50,085 bases of DNA from positions 1 to 50,085 of the forward strand of contig NZ_JAEMED010000012.1 of NCBI RefSeq assembly GCF_016458205.1. The letters are read 5' to 3'. Shown one piece after another: positions 43,100 through 50,085 of the stretch; the first letter of the stretch is position 1; every line of letters starts with the position of its first letter. This DNA is from Streptococcus sp. 121. GTDB lineage: Bacteria; Bacillota; Bacilli; Lactobacillales; Streptococcaceae. The translations under genes were made by a program, and so were the position numbers. The notes beneath the pieces are model-generated. The model made no database searches, had not been told where the DNA came from, and worked only from the letters and a program-made list of their open reading frames with translations.

Positions 43100-43421
43100 T
43101 ATACTCTTTGAAAATCAAATTTATACTCATTACATTTCAAAATCTGAATGTGTTAATCCTCTTCGCCGAACCCTCAGTTCTGTCTTCATCGGATTGCCTT
43201 TTCAGATTTCGAACTGTTTCGAGTATTAAACGTTGTCAGGTCAGACAGTCTGGGAGACTGTCTGAGATTCTAGTTGAAAAAACGAAGTTTTTGTCAACTT
43301 TGCCGTACTTATTTGAAACTTTCTTCGAAAGTATTATCAGCAAGCTCAAAACCTCTCCCAGAGATTTCGAACTGTCTGTGGCTCACTTCCTAGTTTAATT
43401 TTTGATTTTCATTGAGTATTA
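43100..43421 (+). repeat. BOX-type element interrupted by a RUP-like element
   Basis: The left tip ATACTCTTTGAAAATCAAATTTA (43101-43123) and the right part TTTGCCGTACTTATTTGAAAC..CTCACTTCCTAG..GATTTTCATTGAGTATTA (about 43290-43421) belong to one pneumococcal-like BOX element with a boxB-like centre. They are separated by the RUP-like element at 43124-43225, which has TTA on both sides. The right end overlaps the 3' end of the MupG-like gene. Confidence 0.8.
43124..43225 (+). repeat. RUP-like element, short form, copy G
   Basis: This 102-base copy is nearly identical to 12842-12945, with the same terminal inverted repeats (TACTCATTACATTTC and CGAACTGTTTCGAGTA ends). It lies inside a BOX element. 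Confidence 0.85.
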
Positions 43422-44499
43422 GGCTAAATTCCTGCCAAGGTTTTATAAATTCTAGAATTGGCAAGTAAGCATCTGACACACGACCTACCCGATTCACTTT
43501 GGGCGAAACTTCAAAGTCTCGAAGAGCAATCTGTAATTCCCCTTTATAGCGACCATAGAGGTCATTATCCATTAAAACGTCCCCTCGTTCTACCTTATAA
43601 GAAATTTGGCTTCGAGGAGGGAGACTCTCCCTGGCATAGACAATACGGGGCTGAGTCGATCGTAATAGGTAGTCTGAAATATCCCCACGATAGATATGAT
43701 CAAAAGCGATAATTTCTTTTTCCAGTTCGGTCAAATCGGATTTCCCGAGCACTTCCAGCGTGACGACTTCCGAATGAAGAACGGGGCGAATTTCTTCCAA
43801 TTCTGCCTGACTCACAAACTGATTGGAAATCAAGACATCATCAATGAGACCCGTTGCCTTGATCCATTCGATTTGAGCGGCCAAAGGACGAAAACGGTGT
43901 TCTTCCAGCGTTGGCAAGCCTTCCTGTAAAGGCCAAGGTCCTTCTGAAGCTGTTTGGGCAGAAACAAAGGCTGCTGTACGAATGCCATACTCTTTAAAGA
44001 AAGCTGACATTTCTAAGAAGTGTTTTTGGGACAAACCTGTATAGGCATGTGGGTAGAAATTATGACAGGCTATCACAGATTCCATGTTGGCTCCCTCTGT
44101 CAACAGCTGAGTTACCAATTTTTTATCCGTAGAGAGATTCAGTTCCACCTTGATTCCAAAGGGATTATGAGTCATCGCCACAATTTCTTCAATGGGCAGG
44201 GCTTCATCCAGACGAATCCCTGCCAAACCTAAATCCGCCGCTCTTTCCATCAGCTGGCCTTGCCAGCCATTGCTCCCAAGAAAGCCAGGACTGACATCCG
44301 CAATCACTTCTATGCCTAAATTTGATGCAACCGCAATCAACTGCCGGTAATGCTCCAGCGGTTCTGCACCCACTCCCTCTAATTGAAGGAGACTCATAAA
44401 CAAACGCTTAGCTCCGTAAGCTTTTAAGAGCTCCATATAAGCTTGGCACTCTTCCAAGCTATAGTTTTCCGGATATAGGGAAAAACCAAATCCGATCAT
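43390..44499 (-). CDS. DUF871/MupG-family protein
   Basis: This 369-residue protein has an N-terminal TIM-barrel part (MIGFGFSLYPENYSLEECQAYMELLKAYGAKRLFMSL, VIADVSPGFLG, GIRLDEALP, ELNLSTD, ACHNFYPHAYTGLS) and a C-terminal beta-rich domain, as in DUF871 proteins. Family member MupG of S. aureus is a 6-phospho-muramidase acting on MurNAc-6P disaccharides. Here it follows GH1 and GH4 phospho-beta-glycosidases by one base, so a phospho-glycosidase role is plausible but the substrate is uncertain. Its last residues (about ILNENQKLN) and stop codon are encoded by the end of a BOX element. Confidence 0.85.
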   Translation of the reverse strand: MIGFGFSLYPENYSLEECQAYMELLKAYGAKRLFMSLLQLEGVGAEPLEHYRQLIAVASNLGIEVIADVSPGFLGSNGWQGQLMERAADLGLAGIRLDEALPIEEIVAMTHNPFGIKVELNLSTDKKLVTQLLTEGANMESVIACHNFYPHAYTGLSQKHFLEMSAFFKEYGIRTAAFVSAQTASEGPWPLQEGLPTLEEHRFRPLAAQIEWIKATGLIDDVLISNQFVSQAELEEIRPVLHSEVVTLEVLGKSDLTELEKEIIAFDHIYRGDISDYLLRSTQPRIVYARESLPPRSQISYKVERGDVLMDNDLYGRYKGELQIALRDFEVSPKVNRVGRVSDAYLPILEFIKPWQEFSLILNENQKLN

Positions 44500-44500
44500 G

Positions 44501-45898
44501 TTACTCCTCCTCTAGAAATCCATTGGCCTGGCTAACTTCTTTAAACCACAGACCCGATTTCTTGATTGTTCGTTCTTGACTCTCATAATCCAACTCGACA
44601 AACCCATAGCGATTTTTGTAGGCATTCAACCATGACCAGCAATCAATAAAGGTCCACATCATGTAGCCCTTGCAATTGGACCCTTCCTCAATTCCACGAT
44701 GCAATTCTTTTAAATGCCCTTTGACAAAGTCGATACGGTAGGCATCTTGGATACGACCATGATCCTTGAAGACCTCTTCCCCCTCGACCCCCATGCCGTT
44801 CTCCGTTACCAACCATTCCAGATTTCCATAGTTGTCCCGCAGGTTAAGGGCAATATCATATAGCCCCTGTTCGTAAATTTCCCAACCACGATGTGGATTG
44901 ATTTTTTTACCTGGCATATCGTATGGGGCAAAGAAATGATCCGGCACAAGGAGATCCCCATCTTGATACTCTAGTAGAGGAGCCTGAACCCGCAAGGGTT
45001 GGTAGTAGTTGACACCTAAGAAATCAACTGTATGATTCGCGATTATTTGCAACTCCTCTTTGGTGACCTCTGGAGTCAAACCATACTCCTCCATCAAGTC
45101 CACCAACTCCTCTGGATAATGCCCCTTCACAGATGGATCTAAGAAAGACTTGGTTTGAAACAGCTCAGCAATACGAGCAGCTTTTAAATCTTCTGGGTCT
45201 TGACTCTTGGCATAGGCCGGAGTCAAATTCAAAACAATAGCAATCTTCTTTTCTGGATTGTTTTCATGGCAAGCCCGGACTGCCAGAGCTGAAGCCAATT
45301 GCGTATGGTAGCCTACGGCTACTGCAGCCTTGGCGTCCACTTTGGCGGGGTAATGATAATCCCCTAGATAACCGCATTCTACCGGGACAATGGGCTCATT
45401 AAAGGTAATCCAACGATCGACCAAGTCATCAAACAACTGGAAACAAACCTTTGCATAAGCCTCATAAGCCCAAACAATCTCTTTCGATTCCCATCCCCCT
45501 TCTTCCTGAAGAGCATAAGGTAAATCAAAATGATAAAGATTCACATAAAGCTGAATCCCCCTATCACGAACACCTTGAAAAACTTGGCGATAAAATTCAA
45601 CCGCCTGGGGATTGACCTCCCCACGACCTTGGGGAATCAAGCGGGACCACTGGATCGAAGTACGAAAAACGGTATGCCCTGTTTCCACAAGCAAATCCAA
45701 ATCCTGGGCAAAATTCTTGTAGAAAGTTGATGTTTTTTCTGGTCCAATTTGCCCGTGAAAGCGTTCAGGCTCCACAGAATACCAGTAGTCCCAGTTACTC
45801 ATCCCCTTCCCATCACCAGGTTCAATCCCTTCACTTTGGGGACCGGATGTTGAAGACCCCCATAGAAAATCGTCTGGAAACATATATTCTTTAGTCAT
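44501..45898 (-). CDS. GH1 6-phospho-beta-glucosidase
   Basis: This 465-residue cytosolic glycoside hydrolase of family 1 opens phosphorylated beta-glucosides brought in by the PTS. Seen: FPDDFLWGSSTSGPQSEG at the N terminus, FRTSIQWSRLIPQGRGEVN, the acid/base motif WITFNEPIV, the nucleophile motif WLVTENGMG, and the C-terminal GYMMWTFIDCWSWLNAYKNRYGFVELD. Its start overlaps the GH4 gene by eight bases and it ends one base before the MupG-like gene. Confidence 0.93.
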   Translation of the reverse strand: MTKEYMFPDDFLWGSSTSGPQSEGIEPGDGKGMSNWDYWYSVEPERFHGQIGPEKTSTFYKNFAQDLDLLVETGHTVFRTSIQWSRLIPQGRGEVNPQAVEFYRQVFQGVRDRGIQLYVNLYHFDLPYALQEEGGWESKEIVWAYEAYAKVCFQLFDDLVDRWITFNEPIVPVECGYLGDYHYPAKVDAKAAVAVGYHTQLASALAVRACHENNPEKKIAIVLNLTPAYAKSQDPEDLKAARIAELFQTKSFLDPSVKGHYPEELVDLMEEYGLTPEVTKEELQIIANHTVDFLGVNYYQPLRVQAPLLEYQDGDLLVPDHFFAPYDMPGKKINPHRGWEIYEQGLYDIALNLRDNYGNLEWLVTENGMGVEGEEVFKDHGRIQDAYRIDFVKGHLKELHRGIEEGSNCKGYMMWTFIDCWSWLNAYKNRYGFVELDYESQERTIKKSGLWFKEVSQANGFLEEE

Positions 45899-47252
45899 AT
45901 TGTTGCCTCTTTTCTTTTATATCTGCAATTACTGGCGCAAACTGAGGTAAGTAAGCCTCATGTGCCACTAATAAATCTTGCAACAAGCGCTCAGCAGCTT
46001 GGCCATTTGGAATCAGAGGATTCAAGGCAAAGGCCTCCATAGCTCGCTCGTAATCGCCCGACATAGCCGCCTCTACTGTTGCTAGCTCCATTTCTTTCAT
46101 CAATTTTAAATAGCCCTTCACCAATCCCTTGGTCGGTGGGCAGGCTAAGGGAATAGCCCCTTGAGCAGTAATCAGGCAAGAAACTTCAACCACACAATGT
46201 TCCGGTAAATAAGGAATCACCCCTCGATTAACAGTCGACACCGTTAATTCTTCCCGACTATCCTGATAAATGGCTTGGATAATCTGGCAGGCCACATCAC
46301 TATAGTAGGCCCCACCTCTCTGCTCCAACTGTTTGGGTTTAACGGCTAATTCCGGATCCTGGTAGAGTTCAAAGAGCTGCTCTTCCACCTCTTGCACCAC
46401 CTGGGCCCGTACCTGCCCTTTTTGATACTGGTCTAAGGCATCTGCCAGCATTTCTTGTTCCAAGAAATAATAACGGTGGTAATCACAAGGCAGTTGTCCA
46501 ATGGTTCGCAAGAGTTCAATTGGAAACTCTAGATTGGTAATGTTTTTAACGGCTTCCACCAGCTGAGGCTTAGCATCCCCGTAAAGTTTTTCTAGAACTT
46601 CAGCCGTTCGATTCTGCCCCTCTTGATCCCAAACTTCATGGAAATGAAAGTGGTTCAGACCAACATGCCGGGTCATCAGTTTCCTTTCCTCGAGCCCCAA
46701 GACCTCGGAAGCCTTTTTCTTCTGACCAACGGGAATATTACAGAGGCCAATGACCCTTTCCCACCCCAAATAATTTCGAATGGCTTCGGTTACCATCCCG
46801 GCTGGATTGGTGAAATTAATGAGCCAGGCATCGGGACAGATTTCCTTCATATCTGCAATAATTCCCTTGTAGGCCTCAATGGTGCGGAAGGCCTTGAAGA
46901 TCCCACCAGCACCATTGGTCTCCTGCCCAATCATGCCATAAGAAAGCGGCAAGGTCTCATCCAGGTAACGGGCTGCAAGCTGCCCCACCCGAAACTGGGA
47001 GGTCACGAAATCTGCCCCTTCGAGCGCCTGCCGCCGATCCAAGGTCGCTTGAATTTTCCAATCCAAACCAGCCTTAGCAACCATTCGGCGTGCTAAATTG
47101 ACCACAATCTCCTGCTTCCAAGCACCCTCTTCCACATCTACAAACCACCACTCACGAATGGGAATTTCCGCTGCTCGCAGAATCATCCCTTCCACCAATT
47201 CAGGGGTATAGGAAGACCCACCCCCCAGAGTCACCAATTTCAAAGACTTCAT
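45891..47252 (-). CDS. GH4 6-phospho-beta-glucosidase (NAD- and metal-dependent)
   Basis: This 453-residue family 4 glycosidase works by an oxidation-elimination route with NAD+ and a divalent metal. Seen: the Rossmann motif LVTLGGGSSYTPELVEG, NFTNPAGMVTEA, the metal-binding cysteine motif GLCNIPVGQ and histidine motif HVGLNHFHFHEVW, and the catalytic-tyrosine region RGGAYYSDVACQII. The motifs are of the LicH/CelF (beta) type. It is the first gene of the GH4-GH1-MupG unit and has a promoter with an overlapping cre site. Confidence 0.93.
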   Translation of the reverse strand: MKSLKLVTLGGGSSYTPELVEGMILRAAEIPIREWWFVDVEEGAWKQEIVVNLARRMVAKAGLDWKIQATLDRRQALEGADFVTSQFRVGQLAARYLDETLPLSYGMIGQETNGAGGIFKAFRTIEAYKGIIADMKEICPDAWLINFTNPAGMVTEAIRNYLGWERVIGLCNIPVGQKKKASEVLGLEERKLMTRHVGLNHFHFHEVWDQEGQNRTAEVLEKLYGDAKPQLVEAVKNITNLEFPIELLRTIGQLPCDYHRYYFLEQEMLADALDQYQKGQVRAQVVQEVEEQLFELYQDPELAVKPKQLEQRGGAYYSDVACQIIQAIYQDSREELTVSTVNRGVIPYLPEHCVVEVSCLITAQGAIPLACPPTKGLVKGYLKLMKEMELATVEAAMSGDYERAMEAFALNPLIPNGQAAERLLQDLLVAHEAYLPQFAPVIADIKEKRQQYD

Positions 47253-47282
47253 AACAGACTCCTGTTTCTATACTCTACCTCG

Positions 47283-47319
47283 ATTATAGACCTTTCCAAC
47301 GGCTATGTAAACGGATACA
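47283..47319 (-). promoter_or_regulatory. Promoter and cre site of the GH4-GH1-MupG unit
   Basis: On the minus strand TTTACA (47306-47311) and TATAAT (47283-47288) have a 17-base spacer. TGTAAACGGATACA (47306-47319), read on the plus strand, matches the cre consensus at 13 of 14 positions and overlaps the -35, fitting CcpA repression. Confidence 0.8.
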
Positions 47320-47477
47320 CGGACCTAGTTTTTCCGTAATGAAGCGGAAAAGATTAAATGTCTTGTACAAGCTTCCTTTATTCCAGCTCTTCGATTGACA
47401 TTTTAAATAAATCATCTTAAACTAAGAATGAGGAAACAAGGTTCGCCCTTGGCTCAAACAAGTAAGTTAGGGTTCAT

Positions 47478-47512
47478 GACAAAAAGCCAACAGATTTGTT
47501 GGCTTTTTGTCT
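47478..47512 (-). terminator. Glycerate kinase terminator
   Basis: AAAAAGCCAACA and TGTTGGCTTTTT pair around GATT, just after the glycerate kinase stop on the minus strand. The rest of the gap back to the GH4 gene holds only that unit's promoter. Confidence 0.9.
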
Positions 47513-47518
47513 CTGTTT

Positions 47519-48562
47519 TTAAAAGAGATAGCGGGTGGCGATGATATTTTTAACGAGGGATTGAACATTTGCTAAGGTGCGTTCAGTTTCCATAGCCTGA
47601 TTTAAAGAAAGGACTTCCCTTTGAATTGAGAAGGTTGCCAGAAAAGCCTCCTCAAATCCCTTGGCTTCTTCCACACTGCCACCTAATGCGATAACAGGAA
47701 CACCAGCGTTTTTGGCTGTTTGTGCGACACCGATTGGCAGTTTCCCATTCAAACTTTGCTTATCTAGACGACCTTCTCCTGTGAAGACCAAGTCTGATCC
47801 CTGAATCGCTTGAGCTAAGCCTAAGGTTTCAGCAATAAAAGGATAACCAGCTTCTAGTTCTCCACCTAGCAGCACCAAGGCACCACCAAGACCACCTGCT
47901 GCTCCAGTTCCCGGAATCTTTTGAAGGTCAATCCCTGTTTCCTGTTTCATCTGATTGACAAACTCTTGAGCAGCCAAATCCATAGCCTTCACTTGCCTAG
48001 GACTGGCACCTTTTTGTGGTCCAAAAACCACGGCATATCCTTGAGGTCCAGCATAGGGATTGGTAACATCCGTTAAGCCCCGCAAGCGGATCTGAGCAAG
48101 AGCACTACGTTCTTCATCCGTCAAGGCATTTAGTAACCCACGGCCTCCATCCGAGCTGCCACTGCCACCCAGAGTCAAAACCAACTCCTGACACCCCCGT
48201 AACAAGGCGTCTCGGAACAATGCTGCTAAACCTTTACTTGTCGCACGCTCCACCGTTTCTGAGGACGGAGTTAGTTGATCAATTCCGACAACAAGTGCCG
48301 ACTCTATATAGGCTATTTGCCCACTTATAAAATAAGCAGCCACAATCGGTCGTTCCAATAAATCAACTGTTTCAACCTCAACCCAAAAACCTTCTAACCC
48401 TTGTGCCAAAGCGTCCAAAGTTCCCTCTCCCCCATCCGCTATGGGAATCGTTACCACTTCCGCATCCGGTAAAACCTCTAAAATCCCAGCCTTTGCGGTC
48501 TGATTCAATTGCATCGACGTTGCAGATCCTTTAAAAGAATCAATAGCTACTAGAAATTTCAT
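47519..48562 (-). CDS. glxK: Glycerate kinase (type I, GlxK/GarK family)
   Basis: This 347-residue enzyme phosphorylates glycerate. Seen: KFLVAIDSFKGSATSMQLNQTAKAGI at the N terminus, TIPIADGGEGTLDAL, TLGGSGSSDGGRGLLNAL, GTGAAGGLGGAL and DLVFTGEGRLDKQSLNGKLP, all family signatures. The start at 48562 follows GGAGGCCTGCCT. It is somewhat shorter than the usual 375-380 residues, the central part being compact. It is separated from the GH4 unit by its own terminator. A TATACT with TTGGGT 18 bases upstream may be its promoter. Confidence 0.92.
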   Translation of the reverse strand: MKFLVAIDSFKGSATSMQLNQTAKAGILEVLPDAEVVTIPIADGGEGTLDALAQGLEGFWVEVETVDLLERPIVAAYFISGQIAYIESALVVGIDQLTPSSETVERATSKGLAALFRDALLRGCQELVLTLGGSGSSDGGRGLLNALTDEERSALAQIRLRGLTDVTNPYAGPQGYAVVFGPQKGASPRQVKAMDLAAQEFVNQMKQETGIDLQKIPGTGAAGGLGGALVLLGGELEAGYPFIAETLGLAQAIQGSDLVFTGEGRLDKQSLNGKLPIGVAQTAKNAGVPVIALGGSVEEAKGFEEAFLATFSIQREVLSLNQAMETERTLANVQSLVKNIIATRYLF

Positions 48563-48676
48563 AGGCAGGCCTCCTCTCAACTATTAGTATACGCTTTTAT
48601 CTAGATAATACCCAAGAAACTTATTTAATCCACACCTTCTCTTTGACTTACTTTATAGACTCGTTTTAATGAACAC

Positions 48677-48733
48677 TTCAAAAAACAGAAGCTAGGCAGA
48701 ACATCATCACGGATATTTTACCTAGCTTCTTTT
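48677..48733 (-). terminator. dhaM terminator
   Basis: On the minus strand AAGAAGCTAGG and CCTAGCTTCT pair around a loop of about 24 bases and are followed by GTTTTTTG. Confidence 0.75.
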
Positions 48734-48736
48734 AAG

Positions 48737-49111
48737 TTATTTTCGAATGTTCAAATCAGCTAATTGTGCTAGGATTTCTTCCTCACTAGCACCTGCTTGT
48801 AAAAGAGCGGCTGCGGTGTATGTGCCTTCAACAACTGGTACTGACTGAATCTGTACATCTTTGCTGGTCATTTCAGCTGCTAGTTCTAAATTCATTCGAG
48901 CTGATCCCAAGTCATAGAAGGCTAAGAGTCTTTGAGCTGAATTTTGCTCAACTGCTTCCAGAACAGTTTCAAAACTAGTTCCAATTTCTCCTTCAGGAGT
49001 CCCACCAACATAGGTAAAAGGGATATCCGAAGTGACTTGAGATATCAGTTCAGCCAAACCGTTAACAAGTTTATTCGAATGCGACACTAATAAAATTCCT
49101 AGAGCCGTCAT
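48737..49111 (-). CDS. dhaM: PTS-dependent dihydroxyacetone kinase phosphotransfer subunit DhaM
   Basis: This 124-residue EIIA-Man-like protein takes phosphate from HPr and rephosphorylates the ADP held by DhaL. Seen: GILLVSHSNKLVNGLAELI with phospho-acceptor His11, YVGGTPEGEIGTSFETV, and LLAFYDLGSARMNLELA. It is the single-domain form, without fused HPr or EI parts. It overlaps the dhaL stop by one base. Confidence 0.93.
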   Translation of the reverse strand: MTALGILLVSHSNKLVNGLAELISQVTSDIPFTYVGGTPEGEIGTSFETVLEAVEQNSAQRLLAFYDLGSARMNLELAAEMTSKDVQIQSVPVVEGTYTAAALLQAGASEEEILAQLADLNIRK

Positions 49112-49686
49112 TAGCCCACCTCCGCCTCAAGCAGAGCTTCGAACAAAAGGCCTGATGAATAAGAGCCAGGATCAACATGACCCACAGAGCGCTCACCAAC
49201 ATAAGAAGCCCGTCCTTTTTTAGCTTGTAAGTCCTTGGTTGCTGCTACATGGTCTGCAATTTTTTGAACGGTCAAGGTATTCTCTTGTAGATCTGCCAAG
49301 ACTGGAATCCAAACATCAACCATGGTCTTTTCTCCCAGCTGGGCCTGACCTCTTTTTTGGATATTTGCCAAAGCAGCTTCCACTCCTGCTCCAAGACCCT
49401 CGCTATCAATTTTCTGACTTAATCCTAGAAAGGCAGAGCCATAGAGAGGACCTGAAGCTCCTCCAACTTTAGACAATAATTGCATCGCAACCATTTTAAA
49501 GAGAGCACCCGCTGATTCAAAATTTTGAGTTTCTAACTCAGCAACCACTGCCAGCATTCCTCTAGACATGTTCCCTCCGTGATCGCCGTCACCAATTGGT
49601 GTATCGAGTTCACTTAGAAAAGCCTGTTTATCCTGTATCTTTTCGTTAAATAAAAGCATCCATTTTTTTGCATCTGCTACTTGCAT
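49111..49686 (-). CDS. dhaL: Dihydroxyacetone kinase ADP-binding subunit DhaL
   Basis: This 191-residue DhaL-fold protein holds ADP/ATP through aspartates coordinating magnesium: LDTPIGDGDHGGNMSRGM near residue 30-45, then KVGGASGPLYGSAFLG near residue 75-90 and GRASYVGERSVGHVDPGS near the C terminus. The start at 49686 follows AAGGAGAGTAGG. The partner DhaK, which binds dihydroxyacetone and is normally encoded just upstream, is not in this position: repeats and a transposase fragment follow instead. Confidence 0.92.
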   Translation of the reverse strand: MQVADAKKWMLLFNEKIQDKQAFLSELDTPIGDGDHGGNMSRGMLAVVAELETQNFESAGALFKMVAMQLLSKVGGASGPLYGSAFLGLSQKIDSEGLGAGVEAALANIQKRGQAQLGEKTMVDVWIPVLADLQENTLTVQKIADHVAATKDLQAKKGRASYVGERSVGHVDPGSYSSGLLFEALLEAEVG

Positions 49687-49739
49687 CCTACTCTCCTTAT
49701 ACTTCATTGACTTCACTCGGAAGACTCGAATCTTTCAAA

Positions 49740-49945
49740 AGATGACTAGTCGATGATGATCGTTCAACCAGTCTGGAGGACCTGTTGAATAGGATCGATA
49801 AGGAGGTTGAGACAAAAGTCTCAACCTTCCTATTTATTAGTGAAATAATTTTTACGCAGTGGTTGATTGGTATTTTCGTTCGCCTTTTATTGAGAGAACA
49901 CTTCATGTTCTCTTATCCAGAAACTAAAAGAGTCAACTCCCGACT
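49740..49945. repeat. Repeat debris upstream of dhaL
   Basis: It contains a RUP-like dyad remnant (CAACCAGTCT-GGAGGACCTGTTG, about 49763-49785), a perfect hairpin GGTTGAGAC-AAAA-GTCTCAACC (about 49804-49826), and a block (about 49835-49945) that is an inverted, shortened relative of 36820-36975, with hairpins GAGAAC/GTTCTC and AAGAGTC/GACTCTT. No gene is seen. Confidence 0.65.
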
Positions 49946-49954
49946 CTTTTATAG

Positions 49955-50085
49955 TCATTTAGTTTTTAAATAGTATGTTATTGCATCAGTTATAGAGTCC
50001 ATCTTGCGAAGTAATTCTGTAACTGATTTTTTTAGAATAGCCCAACTTTGCTCAATTGGATTTAATTCTGGAGAATACGGTGGTA
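49955..50085 (-). mobile_element. IS630-family transposase, C-terminal part (cut by the window edge)
   Basis: On the minus strand the frame reads PPYSPELNPIEQSWAILKKSV..LLRKMDSITDAITYYLKTK and stops at 49955. The PPYSPELNPIEQ motif, with the last catalytic glutamate, is the hallmark of IS630/Tc1-type DDE transposases, close to IS630-Spn1 of streptococci. The upstream part lies outside the window, so it is unknown whether the element is complete. Confidence 0.88.

Noticed and set aside
49800..49830. Terminal inverted repeat of the IS630 element
   Set aside because: The hairpin GGTTGAGAC-AAAA-GTCTCAACC is terminator-like and self-complementary; without the other end of the IS it cannot be called its terminus.

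Overview
The window is chromosomal DNA of a low-GC Gram-positive coccus, almost certainly a Streptococcus of the mitis/sanguinis type. The evidence is the gene neighbourhood (sufCDSUB next to a tagO/rgpG-type gene, mecA and uppP; an arginine deiminase cluster with its own flp and argR; fakA-asp23-rpmB), streptococcal signals (AAGGAGG ribosome sites, TTGACA/TATAAT promoters, extended -10 elements), and many intergenic repeats whose outer modules resemble pneumococcal BOX elements. The species cannot be fixed from the sequence alone. No rRNA, tRNA, CRISPR array or prophage was seen.

Layout. 1-413: repeat debris. 0.4-5.6 kb (minus): sufC-D-S-U-B, Fe-S cluster assembly. 5.6-8.5 kb (minus): tagO/rgpG-type transferase, mecA, uppP. 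8.7-11.0 kb (plus): polar amino-acid ABC importer with a fused binding protein-permease and an ATPase. 11.2-12.4 kb (minus): TraX-like membrane protein and a small helix-turn-helix-like protein. 13.0-15.4 kb (minus): fakA, asp23-like gene, rpmB. 15.5-17.5 kb (minus): two-part ThrE exporter and a C26-type glutamine amidotransferase. 17.6-18.3 kb: maltose O-acetyltransferase pseudogene carrying a BOX-like insertion. 18.4-27.8 kb (minus): arginine deiminase locus flp-arcA-arcB-arcC-arcD-pepV-arcT, with argR divergent from flp. 28.4-32.5 kb (minus): TrpXYZ-type ABC importer with two tandem binding lipoproteins and a roughly 325-nt structured leader ending in a terminator. 32.5-33.7 kb (plus): lone AAA ATPase behind three 29-bp direct repeats. 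33.8-36.6 kb (plus): PepSY protein and a two-component system. 37.2-37.8 kb (plus): hicAB toxin-antitoxin. 37.9-47.3 kb (minus): beta-glucoside utilisation, in two units (celR-IIB-IIA-DUF3284-IIC and GH4-GH1-MupG-like), each with a good cre candidate. 47.5-49.7 kb (minus): glycerate kinase, dhaM and dhaL. The right edge cuts an IS630-family transposase.

How it works together. Arginine is converted to ornithine, ammonia, CO2 and ATP by the arc genes, controlled by Flp, ArgR and probably CcpA. Beta-glucosides enter by the PTS as phospho-sugars and are split by the GH1 and GH4 enzymes; CcpA sites again sit at the promoters. The Fe-S, peptidoglycan-lipid, fatty-acid-kinase and ribosomal genes are core functions.

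The most striking material is non-coding. Two repeat families (BOX-like and RUP-like) show nested insertions at TA. In one case removing the element plus one TA exactly restores an ancient reading frame, and in another an element supplies the last codons of a gene. An iteron-like array precedes an ATPase of unknown role, an unidentified attenuator-type leader precedes the ABC importer, and a near-palindrome fills the hicAB promoter spacer.
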